DNA of 64,000 nucleotides from contig NZ_SSOC01000003.1 of the NCBI RefSeq assembly GCF_004801295.1, forward strand, positions 124,001 through 188,000, written 5' to 3'. The position numbers and the translations under genes are program-made. Below are positions 37,229 through 46,246 of this stretch, one piece after another (the stretch's first letter is position 1; each line of letters opens with the position of its first letter). Below the pieces are notes generated by a model that made no database searches, was not told the DNA's origin, and saw only the letters and a program-made list of their open reading frames with translations. Source of the DNA: Pseudothauera nasutitermitis (GTDB taxonomy: Bacteria > Pseudomonadota > Gammaproteobacteria > Burkholderiales > Rhodocyclaceae).

Positions 37229-38614
37229 TCAGTGCGCCCCCTCGCCGGTCAGCACCACCCGCACGGTTTCCATGAGGATCAGCGTGTCGAGCAGCAGGGT
37301 GTGGTTCTTCACGTAGTACAGGTCGTACTGCAGCTTGTTGACCGCGTCATCCACCGAGGCGCCGTACTGGTAGCGCACCTGCGCCCAGCCGGTGAGCCCT
37401 GGCTTGACGCTGTGGCGCACGGCATAGAACGGAATGTCGCGGGTCAGCCCGTCGACGAAGAAAGGCCGTTCGGGGCGCGGCCCCACCAGGCTCATCTGCC
37501 CGCACAGCACGTTGAACAGCTGGGGCAACTCGTCGATGCGCAGCTTGCGGATCAACCTGCCGACGCGCGTCGTGCGGTCGTCGTTGGCGCTCGCCCAGCG
37601 CGGCTGGCCATCGCGCTCGGCATCGCGGCGCATGCTGCGGAACTTGATCACCTTGAACACCCGGCCGCCCTGCCCCACGCGCTCCTGGCGGTAGAACACC
37701 GGCGCACCATCCTCGATCAGGATCGCCAGCATGGTGACCAGCATCACCGGCAAGGCGAGCAGCAGCAGGACGCAGGCGGACACCAGGTCGGAAACGCGCT
37801 TGACCAGCACCCGGGCACGCCCCTGGCGGAAGCCGTCGCCATAGATCAGCCAGCTCGCCTTCAAGGAATCCAGGCGTACCTGGCCGACCACCTGTTCGAA
37901 GAAGTCGTTGAGGTCGTATACCTTCACCCCGCGCAGTTTGCAGTCGAGCAGTTCGCGCAGCGACAGGGCGCCGCCACGGCGCTCGCGCACGGCGACGATG
38001 ACCTGGCCCACGCGCTGCTCGCGCACCACGTCGAGCAGGCTGCCGCCCTGGAACACCTTCTTTTCAGCGGCCAGTGCCGGCGGCGAATCGGTGTTGGGCA
38101 GATAGAAGCCGACCAGTTCCGCGCCCCCGTTGGCCGGATGGCGCAAGGCGTTCTCCACCGCCAGCGCCTCCGCGCCGCCGCCGACCACCAGCGCGCGGTG
38201 GGCGAACAGGGCGCGCTCCTGGCGCTGGTTGAGCGCGCTGCGCAGCGCCAGCACGCCGCCCAGCAGGGCCAGCAGGGTGAGCTGCAGGAGTTCGGACGAG
38301 AAGTAGCGCAGCGGCAGCAGCAGGAACACCAGCAGCGCCGCCGGCACGCTGACCACCACGCCGAGCGCCAGACGCAGCACCGGATTCCAGCGCGAACCGT
38401 CCACCGCCGGGCGGTACAGGCCGAGTACGCCGTTGAGCAGGATCATCACCAGCGCGAAGACGATCGCCGAGGGCACCACCACCTTCCAGTCGGCCATGGC
38501 CGCGTCGACCTGGAAGGCAATCGCCAGCACCACGGCGAACGACAGCAGGATTGCGTCCGTGAGGATCTGGAACAGCGTGTGCAACGGAAAATAATGGCTG
38601 AAGGCCTTCAACAT
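37229..38614 (-). CDS. EpsB-type exopolysaccharide sugar transferase
   Basis: A 461-residue polyprenyl-phosphate glycosyl-1-phosphate transferase of the PEP-CTERM-associated type, which starts repeat-unit assembly at the inner membrane. Four helices at the N-terminus (about 15-130), a Rossmann-like CoA-binding region (about 140-250), then a bacterial sugar transferase domain (about 270-461) with KRVSDLVSACVLL, FKVIKFRSMRRDAE, RKLRIDELPQLFNVLCG, GPRPERPFFV and GLTGWAQVRYQYG. It starts with GGAGGG ahead and is first in the run with prsK, prsR and prsT. Confidence 0.93.
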   Translation of the reverse strand: MLKAFSHYFPLHTLFQILTDAILLSFAVVLAIAFQVDAAMADWKVVVPSAIVFALVMILLNGVLGLYRPAVDGSRWNPVLRLALGVVVSVPAALLVFLLLPLRYFSSELLQLTLLALLGGVLALRSALNQRQERALFAHRALVVGGGAEALAVENALRHPANGGAELVGFYLPNTDSPPALAAEKKVFQGGSLLDVVREQRVGQVIVAVRERRGGALSLRELLDCKLRGVKVYDLNDFFEQVVGQVRLDSLKASWLIYGDGFRQGRARVLVKRVSDLVSACVLLLLALPVMLVTMLAILIEDGAPVFYRQERVGQGGRVFKVIKFRSMRRDAERDGQPRWASANDDRTTRVGRLIRKLRIDELPQLFNVLCGQMSLVGPRPERPFFVDGLTRDIPFYAVRHSVKPGLTGWAQVRYQYGASVDDAVNKLQYDLYYVKNHTLLLDTLILMETVRVVLTGEGAH

Positions 38615-38834
38615 GCCCCTTCCCTCCGGCCCGCGGAAAGCCCGCGACGGCCTGCTCGACGACCTGGATGGGGCACACCTTAGCCGACGTCCCGGAGGGC
38701 CGATGTTAAACCCGTCACGCCCCTTCCCCGGGGCACGGTTTATGACGATTTCAACATGCAGCAGTACCGCTTTCGCCCGTGAAGGACGTCACACCACGAC
38801 CCGGTGCTTGCACTCCGCAACAATACTGTCTACT

Positions 38835-38867
38835 CTTACAGCTGTATTTAAACACACCTGTTGTAAG
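38835..38867. promoter_or_regulatory. CTTACA/TGTAAG inverted repeat
   Basis: CTTACA (38835-38840) and TGTAAG (38862-38867) are inverted around an AT-rich centre, in the space between the divergent exopolysaccharide operon and a small membrane-protein gene. A binding site for a regulator such as PrsR is possible; the second arm overlaps the ribosome site of the small gene. Confidence 0.35.
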
Positions 38868-38877
38868 GTATCCCGCC

Positions 38878-39036
38878 ATGGAACGCATGCTCTCTCATCT
38901 GCCCACCCTGTGCGGCGCCGGCGCCGGCCTGCTGGTCGCCACGGGACACGGAGCGGCCGGTGCCGCCATGGCCGCGCTCGGCATCCTGGCCAGTTACGCG
39001 CTGCGCACCCAGGCCTGGCAGACCGAGGACGCCTGA
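38878..39036 (+). CDS. Small membrane protein, unknown function
   Basis: A 52-residue protein with one or two hydrophobic stretches (about 8-24 and 26-42) rich in Ala and Gly and an acidic end. TAAGG lies ten bases before the ATG, and the codon use fits the genome. I do not recognise a family. It could also be noncoding; conservation in relatives would decide. Confidence 0.45.
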   Translation: MERMLSHLPTLCGAGAGLLVATGHGAAGAAMAALGILASYALRTQAWQTEDA

Positions 39037-39077
39037 ACACCGCCCCGGCCCCTCTTCCACCGCCCGGGCCTTATGGC

Positions 39078-39083
39078 TATAAT
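39078..39083 (+). promoter_or_regulatory. -10 element of tRNA-Ser
   Basis: A perfect TATAAT in the context GGCTATAATGG lies 13 bases before the tRNA. No convincing -35 box is seen at 39055-39060. Confidence 0.6.
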
Positions 39084-39096
39084 GGCGGGCTTCCAC

Positions 39097-39187
39097 GGAG
39101 AGGTGGATGAGTGGTTTAAGTCGCACGCCTGGAAAGCGTGTTCAGGGTAATACCCTGACGCGGGTTCGAATCCCGCCCTCTCCGCCA
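39097..39187 (+). tRNA. tRNA-Ser (anticodon GGA)
   Basis: A 91-base class II tRNA with encoded CCA. The acceptor GGAGAGG pairs with CCTCTCC, the anticodon loop is CTGGAAA (GGA), there is a long variable arm (TCAGGGT-AATACCCTGA) and the T arm is GCGGG-TTCGAAT-CCCGC. It reads UCC and UCU codons. Confidence 0.96.
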
Positions 39188-39197
39188 GAACATCAAG

Positions 39198-39232
39198 AAA
39201 GGCCCGCCGGACTTCTGGTCCGGCGGGCCTTT
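39198..39232 (+). terminator. Terminator after tRNA-Ser
   Basis: AAAGGCCCGCCGGAC pairs with GTCCGGCGGGCCTTT around a short loop: a 15-base stem. The A and T flanks let it work in both directions, so it may also stop transcripts from the chemoreceptor gene ending at 39281. Confidence 0.8.
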
Positions 39233-39280
39233 CGCTTGTGCGGGCGCAGCGCGGGCAATGCCGTCCGCGCCGGCGACGGT

Positions 39281-41296
39281 TCAGGTCCGGAAGCGCCCCA
39301 CTTCTCCGCTCAGCGTCTCCGCCAGTTGCAGCAAGGCGTCTGCGGTCTGCGCATTGCTGCTGGCAGCGGCGTTGTTCTCCTCCGCCATCTGCGCGATGTG
39401 CTCGACGTTGCGGGCGATTTCCGTGCTGGCCGCGGCCTGTTCGCGCAGTGCGCTGGTGATGTCGACCACCGAGGCCATCACGCGGCCCGAGTGTTCCTGT
39501 ACCTGCCGGATGGTCTCGCCCGCGCAGCGGGCCTCCTCCACGCCGCTGGCAACGCAGTCGACGCCGTGCTTCATGCTGTCCACGGCGGTCAGCGTGCCCT
39601 CCTGCACGGCACGGATCATCTCGGCAATCTCCTGGGTGGATTTGGTGGTGCGCTCGGCGAGCTTGCGGACCTCGTCGGCGACCACGGCGAAGCCACGGCC
39701 CGATTCCCCGGCGCGGGCCGCCTCGATGGCCGCGTTGAGGGCGAGCAGATTGGTCTGGTCGGCGATCTCCTTGATGGTGCCGACGATGGCGGAGATCTCG
39801 TCCGACTGCCGGCCGAGCGCCTCGATGAGGCTGGAGGAGCGATTCACCGTATCGGCGATCTCGCTGATTTCACTCACCACATGGCCGACGATCCGGCCGC
39901 CGTGTTCGGCCACGCTGCCGGATTCGCGCGAGCAGGATTCGGCGTCCTGCGCGCTCTTGGCGATGTGGTCGACTCCCACGGTCATCTGCTCCACCGCCGC
40001 CGCCATGTTCGATGCGGAATCGCTCTGCGACGCGGCGCTGTCGGCGATCTGGTGGCTGGAGGTGGCCAGTGTGCCGGCGGAGCCGCGCAGTTCCGCCGCG
40101 CTGCCCTGGATGCGCACCAGCAGTTCGCGGATCGAGACGGCCATGTGGTTGAGGTCGCGGCCGGCGGCGTGCAGTTCGTCGTGCCCGGCAGTAGCGAAAC
40201 GTACCGTCATGTCCCCGCTCGCCATGCGGCGGGCGCCGTCCGAAATCACCCGCACCGCGCCCAGCACCCCGTAATAGGTGCCGATGCCCAGGTAGGCCAC
40301 CAGCACCACCACCACGCCGCATAGCGCGAATTGCCCCAGCAGCGCCTTGCGGGCCTGTTCCTTGTTGGCGTTGAGCTGCGTCTCGAACTGCGGGAGGAGC
40401 GTTTCGAACATCGCCCGGTAGCCGGTATCGATGGTGCCGGTGGTCAGCGCGTAGTACTCCGCCGGCAGCGTTGCGAAGCGTTCCGGCAGGATGTCGTCGC
40501 GGACCACGGCGAAGATGCGGCTGGCCGCCTCGGAGAATTCGCGCATCGGCGCGTCCAGCGCACCGCGCATCTCGGGCGCCAGATGCATCAGTTTTTCCAT
40601 GCTGATGTTTTGCTGGTCCAGGGTGTGTTCCAGGCGGTCCAGCAGCGCGGTCAGGCGGCGGCGCGCCTCGAGGTCGATTTCCTGCGCGCTGAGGATGCCG
40701 GTGCCGCTGGCGCGCAGAATGCCCAGCGACTCCATCATCACCGGCATCTTCTCCACCAGGGTGTCCATGAAGTAGTACGCCCGCAGTTCCCCTGCCGCGG
40801 TCAGTTGCGCCTCGTCGGCCAGATCGGTCATGAACGCCAGAATCCTTGCGACCAGGCCGCTGTGCCGCTGGAGGTTCTCGGCCGGCGGCCAGCTCAGGCC
40901 TTGTGAAGAAATCTCCGCCCAATCCGCGCGGATTGCCCGCCACCCCTCGCTGCCACGCAGCGTCGGGCTCAACGCCGCCTCGGTGCCGTCGAGCGCGGCG
41001 GCAGCATCCTTCTCGATGGCCGCGCGGCGCTCGCGCATCGCCTCGTTGCCGTTGAGCACGCCGGCGGACAGGCCGCGGTGCTGCTGGATCAACTGCGTGG
41101 CGCGATTGAGCGGCTTGAGCATCTGCAGGCCGGCCAGTTCCTGTTCCGCCATCTGGATGTCGTGATCGAGATTGACGAACAGGGTGTACAGCGGTACCAG
41201 CAGCACCAGGGTCAGCGCGCTGCCGAGCAGCATGAACTTGGCGCGATAGCTCAGGCGGTCCATCAGCCCGACCGCGGGAAGGAAGAAAGTACGCAT
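39281..41296 (-). CDS. Methyl-accepting chemotaxis protein
   Basis: A 671-residue transmembrane chemoreceptor. Helix one is at about 20-43, a long all-helical periplasmic domain follows (about 45-345) with [18 protein letters not shown] near 72-90, which resembles a nitrate/nitrite-sensing NIT domain, helix two is at about 347-370, then HAMP (about 370-425) and the signalling domain. The hairpin tip is [22 protein letters not shown]-like and is well conserved. No C-terminal CheR-binding pentapeptide is present. The start at 41296 has GGGGAGA ahead. The ligand is inferred only. Confidence 0.92.
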   Translation of the reverse strand: MRTFFLPAVGLMDRLSYRAKFMLLGSALTLVLLVPLYTLFVNLDHDIQMAEQELAGLQMLKPLNRATQLIQQHRGLSAGVLNGNEAMRERRAAIEKDAAAALDGTEAALSPTLRGSEGWRAIRADWAEISSQGLSWPPAENLQRHSGLVARILAFMTDLADEAQLTAAGELRAYYFMDTLVEKMPVMMESLGILRASGTGILSAQEIDLEARRRLTALLDRLEHTLDQQNISMEKLMHLAPEMRGALDAPMREFSEAASRIFAVVRDDILPERFATLPAEYYALTTGTIDTGYRAMFETLLPQFETQLNANKEQARKALLGQFALCGVVVVLVAYLGIGTYYGVLGAVRVISDGARRMASGDMTVRFATAGHDELHAAGRDLNHMAVSIRELLVRIQGSAAELRGSAGTLATSSHQIADSAASQSDSASNMAAAVEQMTVGVDHIAKSAQDAESCSRESGSVAEHGGRIVGHVVSEISEIADTVNRSSSLIEALGRQSDEISAIVGTIKEIADQTNLLALNAAIEAARAGESGRGFAVVADEVRKLAERTTKSTQEIAEMIRAVQEGTLTAVDSMKHGVDCVASGVEEARCAGETIRQVQEHSGRVMASVVDITSALREQAAASTEIARNVEHIAQMAEENNAAASSNAQTADALLQLAETLSGEVGRFRT

Positions 41297-41669
41297 GGAT
41301 ATCTCCCCGGCCGCCGACGCGGCCGGAAACTTGTTGTTCGAGGCCGGCGCCGGGTACGGTGCCGGGCGCTGCGGTTCCCGCGTGACCAGGCGCCGCCCGC
41401 CCCGGAGCTCTCCGCCCCGGATCACGTCGAGAGTCCCCGGCCCTGTGCACGCACGCCGGACAAACCCGCTTCGCGGCGGAACTGTCGCCCAAGCACGCCG
41501 TCATCCGCCTTGTGGTGCATCAATTTCCCCGGAACACGGATGACGGCACGGGTGGCCCACCGCCTTCACCGGCCGTTCAAATGAACGTCATCGACGCGCA
41601 ACATCGCGCAGCGAAGCTGTTCATATGAACAATCCCTGGCCCGCCTCCCGTCCGCTTGCCCGCACGACC
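41297..41669. other. Intergenic region with twin palindromes GTTCAWATGAAC
   Basis: The 373-base gap between the divergent chemoreceptor and HAD genes holds GTTCAAATGAAC (41575-41586) and the perfect palindrome GTTCATATGAAC (41619-41630), with centres 44 bases apart, about four helical turns. This spacing suits a dimeric regulator binding twice on one face. No other feature is seen in 41297-41570. Confidence 0.5.
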
Positions 41670-42329
41670 ATGCCGCTCGCCCTGTTCGATCTCGACCACA
41701 CCCTGCTCGACGGGGATTCCAACTGCCTGTGGCTGGAATACCTGGTGGAAGGCGCCCACCTGCCACCGGCCATCCTCGCCCGCCAGGCGGACCACATGGA
41801 GCGCTACGCCGCGTGCCGGCTCGACATCGCCGATTACCTCGCCTTCCATCTGCGCCTGCTGGACGACCGGCCGCTGGCCGAATGGGAAGCGCTCCGCGCG
41901 CGCTTCCTCACCGACGTGGTGGCCCCACGCATCCCGGTGGCCGCGCGCGCGGCGGTGGAAGCGCACCGTCGCCTCGGCCACCGCCTGGCCATCGTCACCG
42001 CCACCCACGGCTTCCTCGCCGACGCCATCGGCGGCCTGCTGGACCTGCCGGTGATCTGCCCGCGCGGCGAGCAGCGCGACGGCCGCTTCACCGGACACGT
42101 CCCCGGTCCGCTATGCTTCGGCGCCGGCAAGATCGATTGCGTGGAGCACTGGCTGGCCGCCGCCCACCCCGGCACGGCGCCGCGCGAGCGTCATTTCTAC
42201 AGTGATTCGGCCAACGACCTGCCGCTGCTGCGTGCGGTCAGCCATCCCGTGGTGGTCAACGGCGACGCGCACCTGACCGAGGTGGCGCACGAACTGGGCT
42301 GGCCCCGGCTGAGCTGGCGTGCGGGCTGA
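41670..42329 (+). CDS. HAD-family phosphatase (SerB-like, subfamily IB)
   Basis: A 219-residue hydrolase. Motif I LFDLDHTLLDGDS (about 5-17) gives the nucleophile Asp and acid/base Asp, motif II is the Thr in IVTATHGF near 110, the lysine lies near GAGKID (about 152), and motif III SDSANDLPLL (about 175-184) binds magnesium. Relatives act on phosphoserine or similar phosphomonoesters; the substrate is not certain. I chose the ATG at 41670 from the family start; an in-frame ATG at 41625 lies inside a palindrome and adds 15 residues. Confidence 0.88.
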   Translation: MPLALFDLDHTLLDGDSNCLWLEYLVEGAHLPPAILARQADHMERYAACRLDIADYLAFHLRLLDDRPLAEWEALRARFLTDVVAPRIPVAARAAVEAHRRLGHRLAIVTATHGFLADAIGGLLDLPVICPRGEQRDGRFTGHVPGPLCFGAGKIDCVEHWLAAAHPGTAPRERHFYSDSANDLPLLRAVSHPVVVNGDAHLTEVAHELGWPRLSWRAG

Positions 42330-42348
42330 ACCGCCGGCCGGGTTTCGC

Positions 42349-43815
42349 TCAGCCCGCGCGTGGCGCGGTCATGTCCGTCGAATAGCGCCGCCAGCCGTTG
42401 CGCCCGGACAGCTTCACCGAGTACAGCGCCAGATCGGCATGGCGCAACAGATCTTCGCTGCCCTCGCCATCGGCTGGAAACAGCGCGACCCCGACCGAAG
42501 CGGACACCCGCATCATGCCCGGCGTCAGCAGATACGGCTCGGAGAGCAGCTCGGCCACCCGCCGGGCCACCTTGCCGGCCTCCACCTCGACGCCCTCGTC
42601 CGCCTCGACGAGCAGCACGGCGAACTCGTCGCCACCCAGGCGTGCCACGGTGTCGGACACGCGCACGCAGCTTTCCAGGCGGCGTGCCACATCCACCAGC
42701 AGTTCGTCGCCGGTGGCATGGCCGAAGGCGTCATTGACCTCCTTGAAGCGGTCCAGATCCACCAGCATCAGCGCGAAACTGCGCTGGTAGCGGCCCGCCC
42801 GGTTCAGCGCGGACTCCAGCCGGTCGTTGAACAGCAGGCGGTTGGGCAGCAGGGTGAGCGGGTCGTGATGCGCCTTGCGGCGCAGATCCTCGTTGAGCAG
42901 CTTGAGCTCGCGCGTGCGTTCGACGATCACCGCCTCCTGCCGGGCGCTGAGTTCCTCCAGCGCGAGCGTGTGCCGGCGCAGGCGGGCCATCAGCACATGC
43001 AGCAGCCCGCCGGTGAGCAGATAGCCGCCCAGCAGGGTCAGGGCCGACTCCATGCGGCGCTTGTCGCGATACGCCAGCAGCCCCTCGGCCGGCATGCTGA
43101 TCGAGATGCCGCCGGGAATGTCGCCCAATCCGTACCCCTGCGCCATGTGGCAGTCCAGGCACACCCTGGTGATGTGCAGCGGCGCCATGTAGCGATATAC
43201 CGGGCGCTGCGCGCCGGCCACCGGATGGTTGGCGAAGAAGTCGATGCGCTCGTCCTCTTCCCCGCGCCGGAAGCGGCCGAGCGCAGCGGCCTCCCAGGGA
43301 TCGGCCATGTTGCCCGGGCGCAGCGGCTTCAGCCCGGTGATGCGCAGCTGCACGCCGGAATGCTCGGCGGCCAGATCCGCCAGTTGGCGCGTCATGTAGG
43401 CCGGATTGACCAGAGTGAGCGGCTGGCCGTCGGCGGTGACGAGGTCGCGGCGCGCATGGATCAGATAGGGGTTGGGCGGCGACGCCTCATCCACCGGCAC
43501 GTATACCCCGCCGTGGCGGGCATTCCATTCGCGCGTCAGCTCGATCAGCCCGAACAGCGCCTGCCCGCGCTCCTTGGCCAGCGCAGCGGTATCGTCGGCG
43601 ATGCGCCGCCAGTCCAGCACGCCGAGCATCAGGAAGGGCGCTGCCAGCAGCACCCACAACGCGGTCAGCAAGGCCACGTAGGGACGAAAATGCCCCAGCA
43701 GCCGGACACCGGCAGGAAGACCGGTGATCGACGCGCCACCTCCAGGACGTGACGCACCAGCCATGTTCCGGGTTTCACGCGCATGCCACATCGTTTTCAC
43801 CCAGGCGTGCTCCAT
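42349..43815 (-). CDS. Diguanylate cyclase with haem-c binding sensor domain (DUF3365/Tll0287-like)
   Basis: A 488-residue membrane enzyme that makes c-di-GMP. One membrane helix near residues 45-65 is followed by a periplasmic domain of the DUF3365 type (about 80-255) that holds CLDCH near 218-222, a c-type haem attachment motif, then a second helix (about 260-280) and a GGDEF domain (about 320-480). The active site GGDEF is intact and RVSD five residues before it is the product-binding I-site, so feedback inhibition is expected. It probably senses redox state, NO or oxygen through haem. The start is uncertain: ATG at 43815, 43791 or 43764, none with a clear ribosome site. Confidence 0.88.
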   Translation of the reverse strand: MEHAWVKTMWHARETRNMAGASRPGGGASITGLPAGVRLLGHFRPYVALLTALWVLLAAPFLMLGVLDWRRIADDTAALAKERGQALFGLIELTREWNARHGGVYVPVDEASPPNPYLIHARRDLVTADGQPLTLVNPAYMTRQLADLAAEHSGVQLRITGLKPLRPGNMADPWEAAALGRFRRGEEDERIDFFANHPVAGAQRPVYRYMAPLHITRVCLDCHMAQGYGLGDIPGGISISMPAEGLLAYRDKRRMESALTLLGGYLLTGGLLHVLMARLRRHTLALEELSARQEAVIVERTRELKLLNEDLRRKAHHDPLTLLPNRLLFNDRLESALNRAGRYQRSFALMLVDLDRFKEVNDAFGHATGDELLVDVARRLESCVRVSDTVARLGGDEFAVLLVEADEGVEVEAGKVARRVAELLSEPYLLTPGMMRVSASVGVALFPADGEGSEDLLRHADLALYSVKLSGRNGWRRYSTDMTAPRAG

Positions 43816-43960
43816 GCACGCTTGATATTATCGCGCCGTCCGCACCCGAAGAACATGTCCATCACGCAAAACACCCGGGCTGTTACACCTTGCCGGACAC
43901 CTTGAATTCGCCGCATCGCACCCGATCTGCCGTCCATTCCCCCGCGCAGGACGCCCCGCC

Positions 43961-44399
43961 ATGACCTCCGCCGCCCCCCCATGTCGTCTGCCCGCATTGC
44001 GACGCGGTCAATCGTGTACCCGCCGAACGGCTCGCCGACGCACCGAACTGCGGCGCCTGCCGCCGCCCGCTGTTCATCGGCGAGCCGTTCGCGCTCACCA
44101 GCACGAACAGCGCCGCGCATCTGACCCGCAACGATCTGCCCCTGCTGGTGGATTTCTGGGCGCCGTGGTGCGGCCCCTGCCGGATGATGGCCCCCGCCTT
44201 CGCCGAGGCCGCCCGCCTGCTCGAACCCCGGGTACGCACCGCCAAGATCGACACCGAGGCCGAACCCGCGCTGGGCGCGCGCCACGGCATCCGCAGCATT
44301 CCCACCCTGGTGCTGTTCGCCGGCGGCCGCGAGATCGCCCGCCAGTCCGGCGCGATGAACGCGCGCGACATCGTGGCCTGGGCACGCGGGCATCTCTGA
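43961..44399 (+). pseudogene. trxC: Thioredoxin 2 (TrxC) with a frameshift in a C run
   Basis: A TrxC-type thioredoxin: an N-terminal zinc ribbon (CPHC and CGAC) and the thioredoxin fold with active site WCGPC and cis-Pro in RSIPTLVLF. The only plausible start, the ATG at 43961 with AGGA ahead, is in another frame: seven C at 43974-43980 must read as six to join it to the zinc ribbon (frame beginning with the CAT at 43980). Without it there is no start before GTG at 44148, which would lose the ribbon and 60 residues. Either a sequencing error at the homopolymer, a recent frameshift, or slippage. The Nudix gene ends convergently, 25 bases away. Confidence 0.75.
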
Positions 44400-44424
44400 A
44401 CGCCGGGAACGAACCGGCGGACGT

Positions 44425-45234
44425 TTACTCCACGCGTTCGAGCAACCAGGTGACGGCCACCGCCGCCGCATCCTCGGTGAATTCGCCGGCCAGGATGCGC
44501 CCGGCCAGTTCATCGGCGCTGACGCAGTGGAATTCCGCGACCTCGCCGTCGCAGTTGCGGGGCTCGAAGGACTCCGGCACGTCGAGCCGCCAGACGTGCA
44601 GCCACTCGTCGTGGATGCCGTCGTCCTCCATCCGGCACGCATGCAGGGTGGCGGTCGGCCGTGCCTGCGCGGCCAGTTCGGCGGGGATGCCGGCCTCTTC
44701 GGCGCATTCGCGCAGCAGGGTGTCGGCGGGCGCTTCCCCGCTCGCCATGCCGCCGCCCACCAGATTGTCGAGGCGGCCGGGGTCGACGGCCTTGCTGGCG
44801 GCGCGGCGGGCGATCCACATGCGCCCATCCGGGGTCAGCGCATTCACATGCACGGCGCGGCTGCGCAGCCCGTAGCGGCGGAACGCGCCGCGCTCCAGGC
44901 GGCACAGCCGGGGCGCCTGCCCGTCGGCGGCGCCCAGGCGCACGTCGTAGTCCTCATCCCGCCAGGCGCGGAACCAGCCTTCGGCGCGCAGCGCCTCCAG
45001 CTGCGCCCGCCAGGCTTTGGACAGGGCCTCGCCATGCAGGCCGGAAGCGATACGCAGGCCATCCGCGCCGTCGCGTTCGATGGGGCCGGCGGCTGCAAGC
45101 ACGCGCGCGGCGAAGGGCGGCGCCAGCGCGCCGATGGCTTCGCCGCCGGCACGCAGGGGCAGCTGGCCGTCCGGCAGCGGGCGGTGCAGGGTATCGAGGA
45201 TGCGGCGCAACGCGCGCCGGGTGGCCGGGGTCAT
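44425..45234 (-). CDS. Nudix hydrolase with DUF4743-like N-terminal domain
   Basis: A 269-residue hydrolase of nucleoside diphosphate-linked compounds. The Nudix box is complete: GGMASGEAPADTLLRECAEEAGI (about 145-170), with the metal-binding REXXEE. The N-terminal half (about 1-115) resembles DUF4743, as in a group sometimes annotated as thiamine-pyrophosphokinase-like; the substrate is unknown. The start at MTPATRR (45234) follows the psd stop by 20 bases. It is probably translated with psd. Confidence 0.85.
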   Translation of the reverse strand: MTPATRRALRRILDTLHRPLPDGQLPLRAGGEAIGALAPPFAARVLAAAGPIERDGADGLRIASGLHGEALSKAWRAQLEALRAEGWFRAWRDEDYDVRLGAADGQAPRLCRLERGAFRRYGLRSRAVHVNALTPDGRMWIARRAASKAVDPGRLDNLVGGGMASGEAPADTLLRECAEEAGIPAELAAQARPTATLHACRMEDDGIHDEWLHVWRLDVPESFEPRNCDGEVAEFHCVSADELAGRILAGEFTEDAAAVAVTWLLERVE

Positions 45235-45254
45235 CGCGCGGCCGGCCGCTTGCC

Positions 45255-46106
45255 TCAGGCGGCGGGGCGCTCGCCCATCGCTTCGCCCATGCGCACCGGC
45301 GCGGCCGGCTGCCACGACGGGTCGAAGGCGATGGTGCCGCGCGGGAACAGCAGGACCACGGTGGAGCCGAGCAGGAAGCGGCCCATCTCGGCGCCGCGCG
45401 CCAACTCCACCGGCGTCTGATCGTAGCGCCATTCGCGCAGCGCGCCGGTGCGCGGCGGGTTGACCACGCCATGCCAGACGGTGGCCATGCTGCCGACGAT
45501 GGTGGCGCCCACCAGCACCAGCGCGAAGGGGCCGGCCTCGCCCTCGAACACGCACACCACGCGCTCGTTGCGCGCAAACAGCCCGGGCACGCCGCGCGCG
45601 GTGGCGGGATTGACCGAGAACAGCTCGCCCGGCACATGGATCATGCGGGTCAAGCGCCCCGCGCAGGGCATGTGGATGCGGTGATAGTCACGCGGGCTGA
45701 GGTAGATGGTGGCGAACGCGCCGTTGTCGAAGCGTGCCGCCAGTCCGGCGTCGCCGCCGAGCAGCGCGGCGGTGCCGTAGCGGTGGCCCTTGGCCTGGAA
45801 GATCTGGTCGCGCTCGATGGCGCCGAACTGGCTGATCGCGCCATCCACCGGGCAGACGAAGGCGCTGCCGGCCAGCGGGCGGGCGCCCTCGCGCAGCGGG
45901 CGGGTGAAGAATTCGTTGAAGGTGGCGTAGGCGGCGGGATCGGGCTGTGCGGCTTCGTTCAGGTCCACGCCGTAGCGGCGCGCGAACCAGCGGATCGCAA
46001 CGGTGGTCAGTGCGCCGCCCCGCCAGCCGGCGAAGCGGCCGGCAAGCACGGTGAGCGCCTGCTTGGGCAGGAGATATTGCAGGGAGACGGTCAGGCGTTC
46101 GGACAA
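45255..46106 (-). CDS. psd: Phosphatidylserine decarboxylase
   Basis: A 283-residue membrane-bound enzyme that makes phosphatidylethanolamine from phosphatidylserine. The precursor cuts itself at LGST (near residue 250), where Ser becomes the pyruvoyl group. FVCPVDGAISQFG (about 83-95) and SPRDYHRIHMPCAG (about 137-150) are conserved catalytic segments. The length is that of the short bacterial proenzyme. A -10 box GCTATAAT lies about 30 bases upstream. Confidence 0.96.
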   Translation of the reverse strand: MSERLTVSLQYLLPKQALTVLAGRFAGWRGGALTTVAIRWFARRYGVDLNEAAQPDPAAYATFNEFFTRPLREGARPLAGSAFVCPVDGAISQFGAIERDQIFQAKGHRYGTAALLGGDAGLAARFDNGAFATIYLSPRDYHRIHMPCAGRLTRMIHVPGELFSVNPATARGVPGLFARNERVVCVFEGEAGPFALVLVGATIVGSMATVWHGVVNPPRTGALREWRYDQTPVELARGAEMGRFLLGSTVVLLFPRGTIAFDPSWQPAAPVRMGEAMGERPAA

Positions 46107-46134
46107 GGCGGCATTCCGTGGAGGGCGAGGCCGG

Positions 46135-46140
46135 ATTATA
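46135..46140 (-). promoter_or_regulatory. -10 element of psd
   Basis: The minus strand reads GCTATAATCC, an extended -10 box about 30 bases before the psd start. A -35 match is weak. Confidence 0.55.
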
Positions 46141-46171
46141 GCGGCTGCGTCCGCCCTGCCCGATGATGGAA

Positions 46172-46202
46172 TTGAGATCGATCAAGGGAATTCGTCTATA
46201 AC
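46172..46202 (+). promoter_or_regulatory. Possible promoter of the chemoreceptor-sia region
   Basis: TTGAGA (46172-46177) and TATAAC (46197-46202) are 19 bases apart, or TCTATA at 17 bases. The GTG start of the CZB protein gene is 45 bases further on. Confidence 0.35.
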
Positions 46203-46246
46203 CGAGCAAAATACTCAACTATTGCAACGCCCGCAGGAGATCGACT

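Noticed and set aside
38700-38762. A GGGCACGGTTTATGAC sequence as a possible sigma-54 site
   Set aside because: The -12 GC is missing and the downstream gene is weak, so it does not meet the consensus.
44148-44399. A short thioredoxin starting at GTG 44148
   Set aside because: It would lack the first strand and helix of the fold and the conserved zinc ribbon that is encoded in the same frame upstream; a frameshift explains it better.
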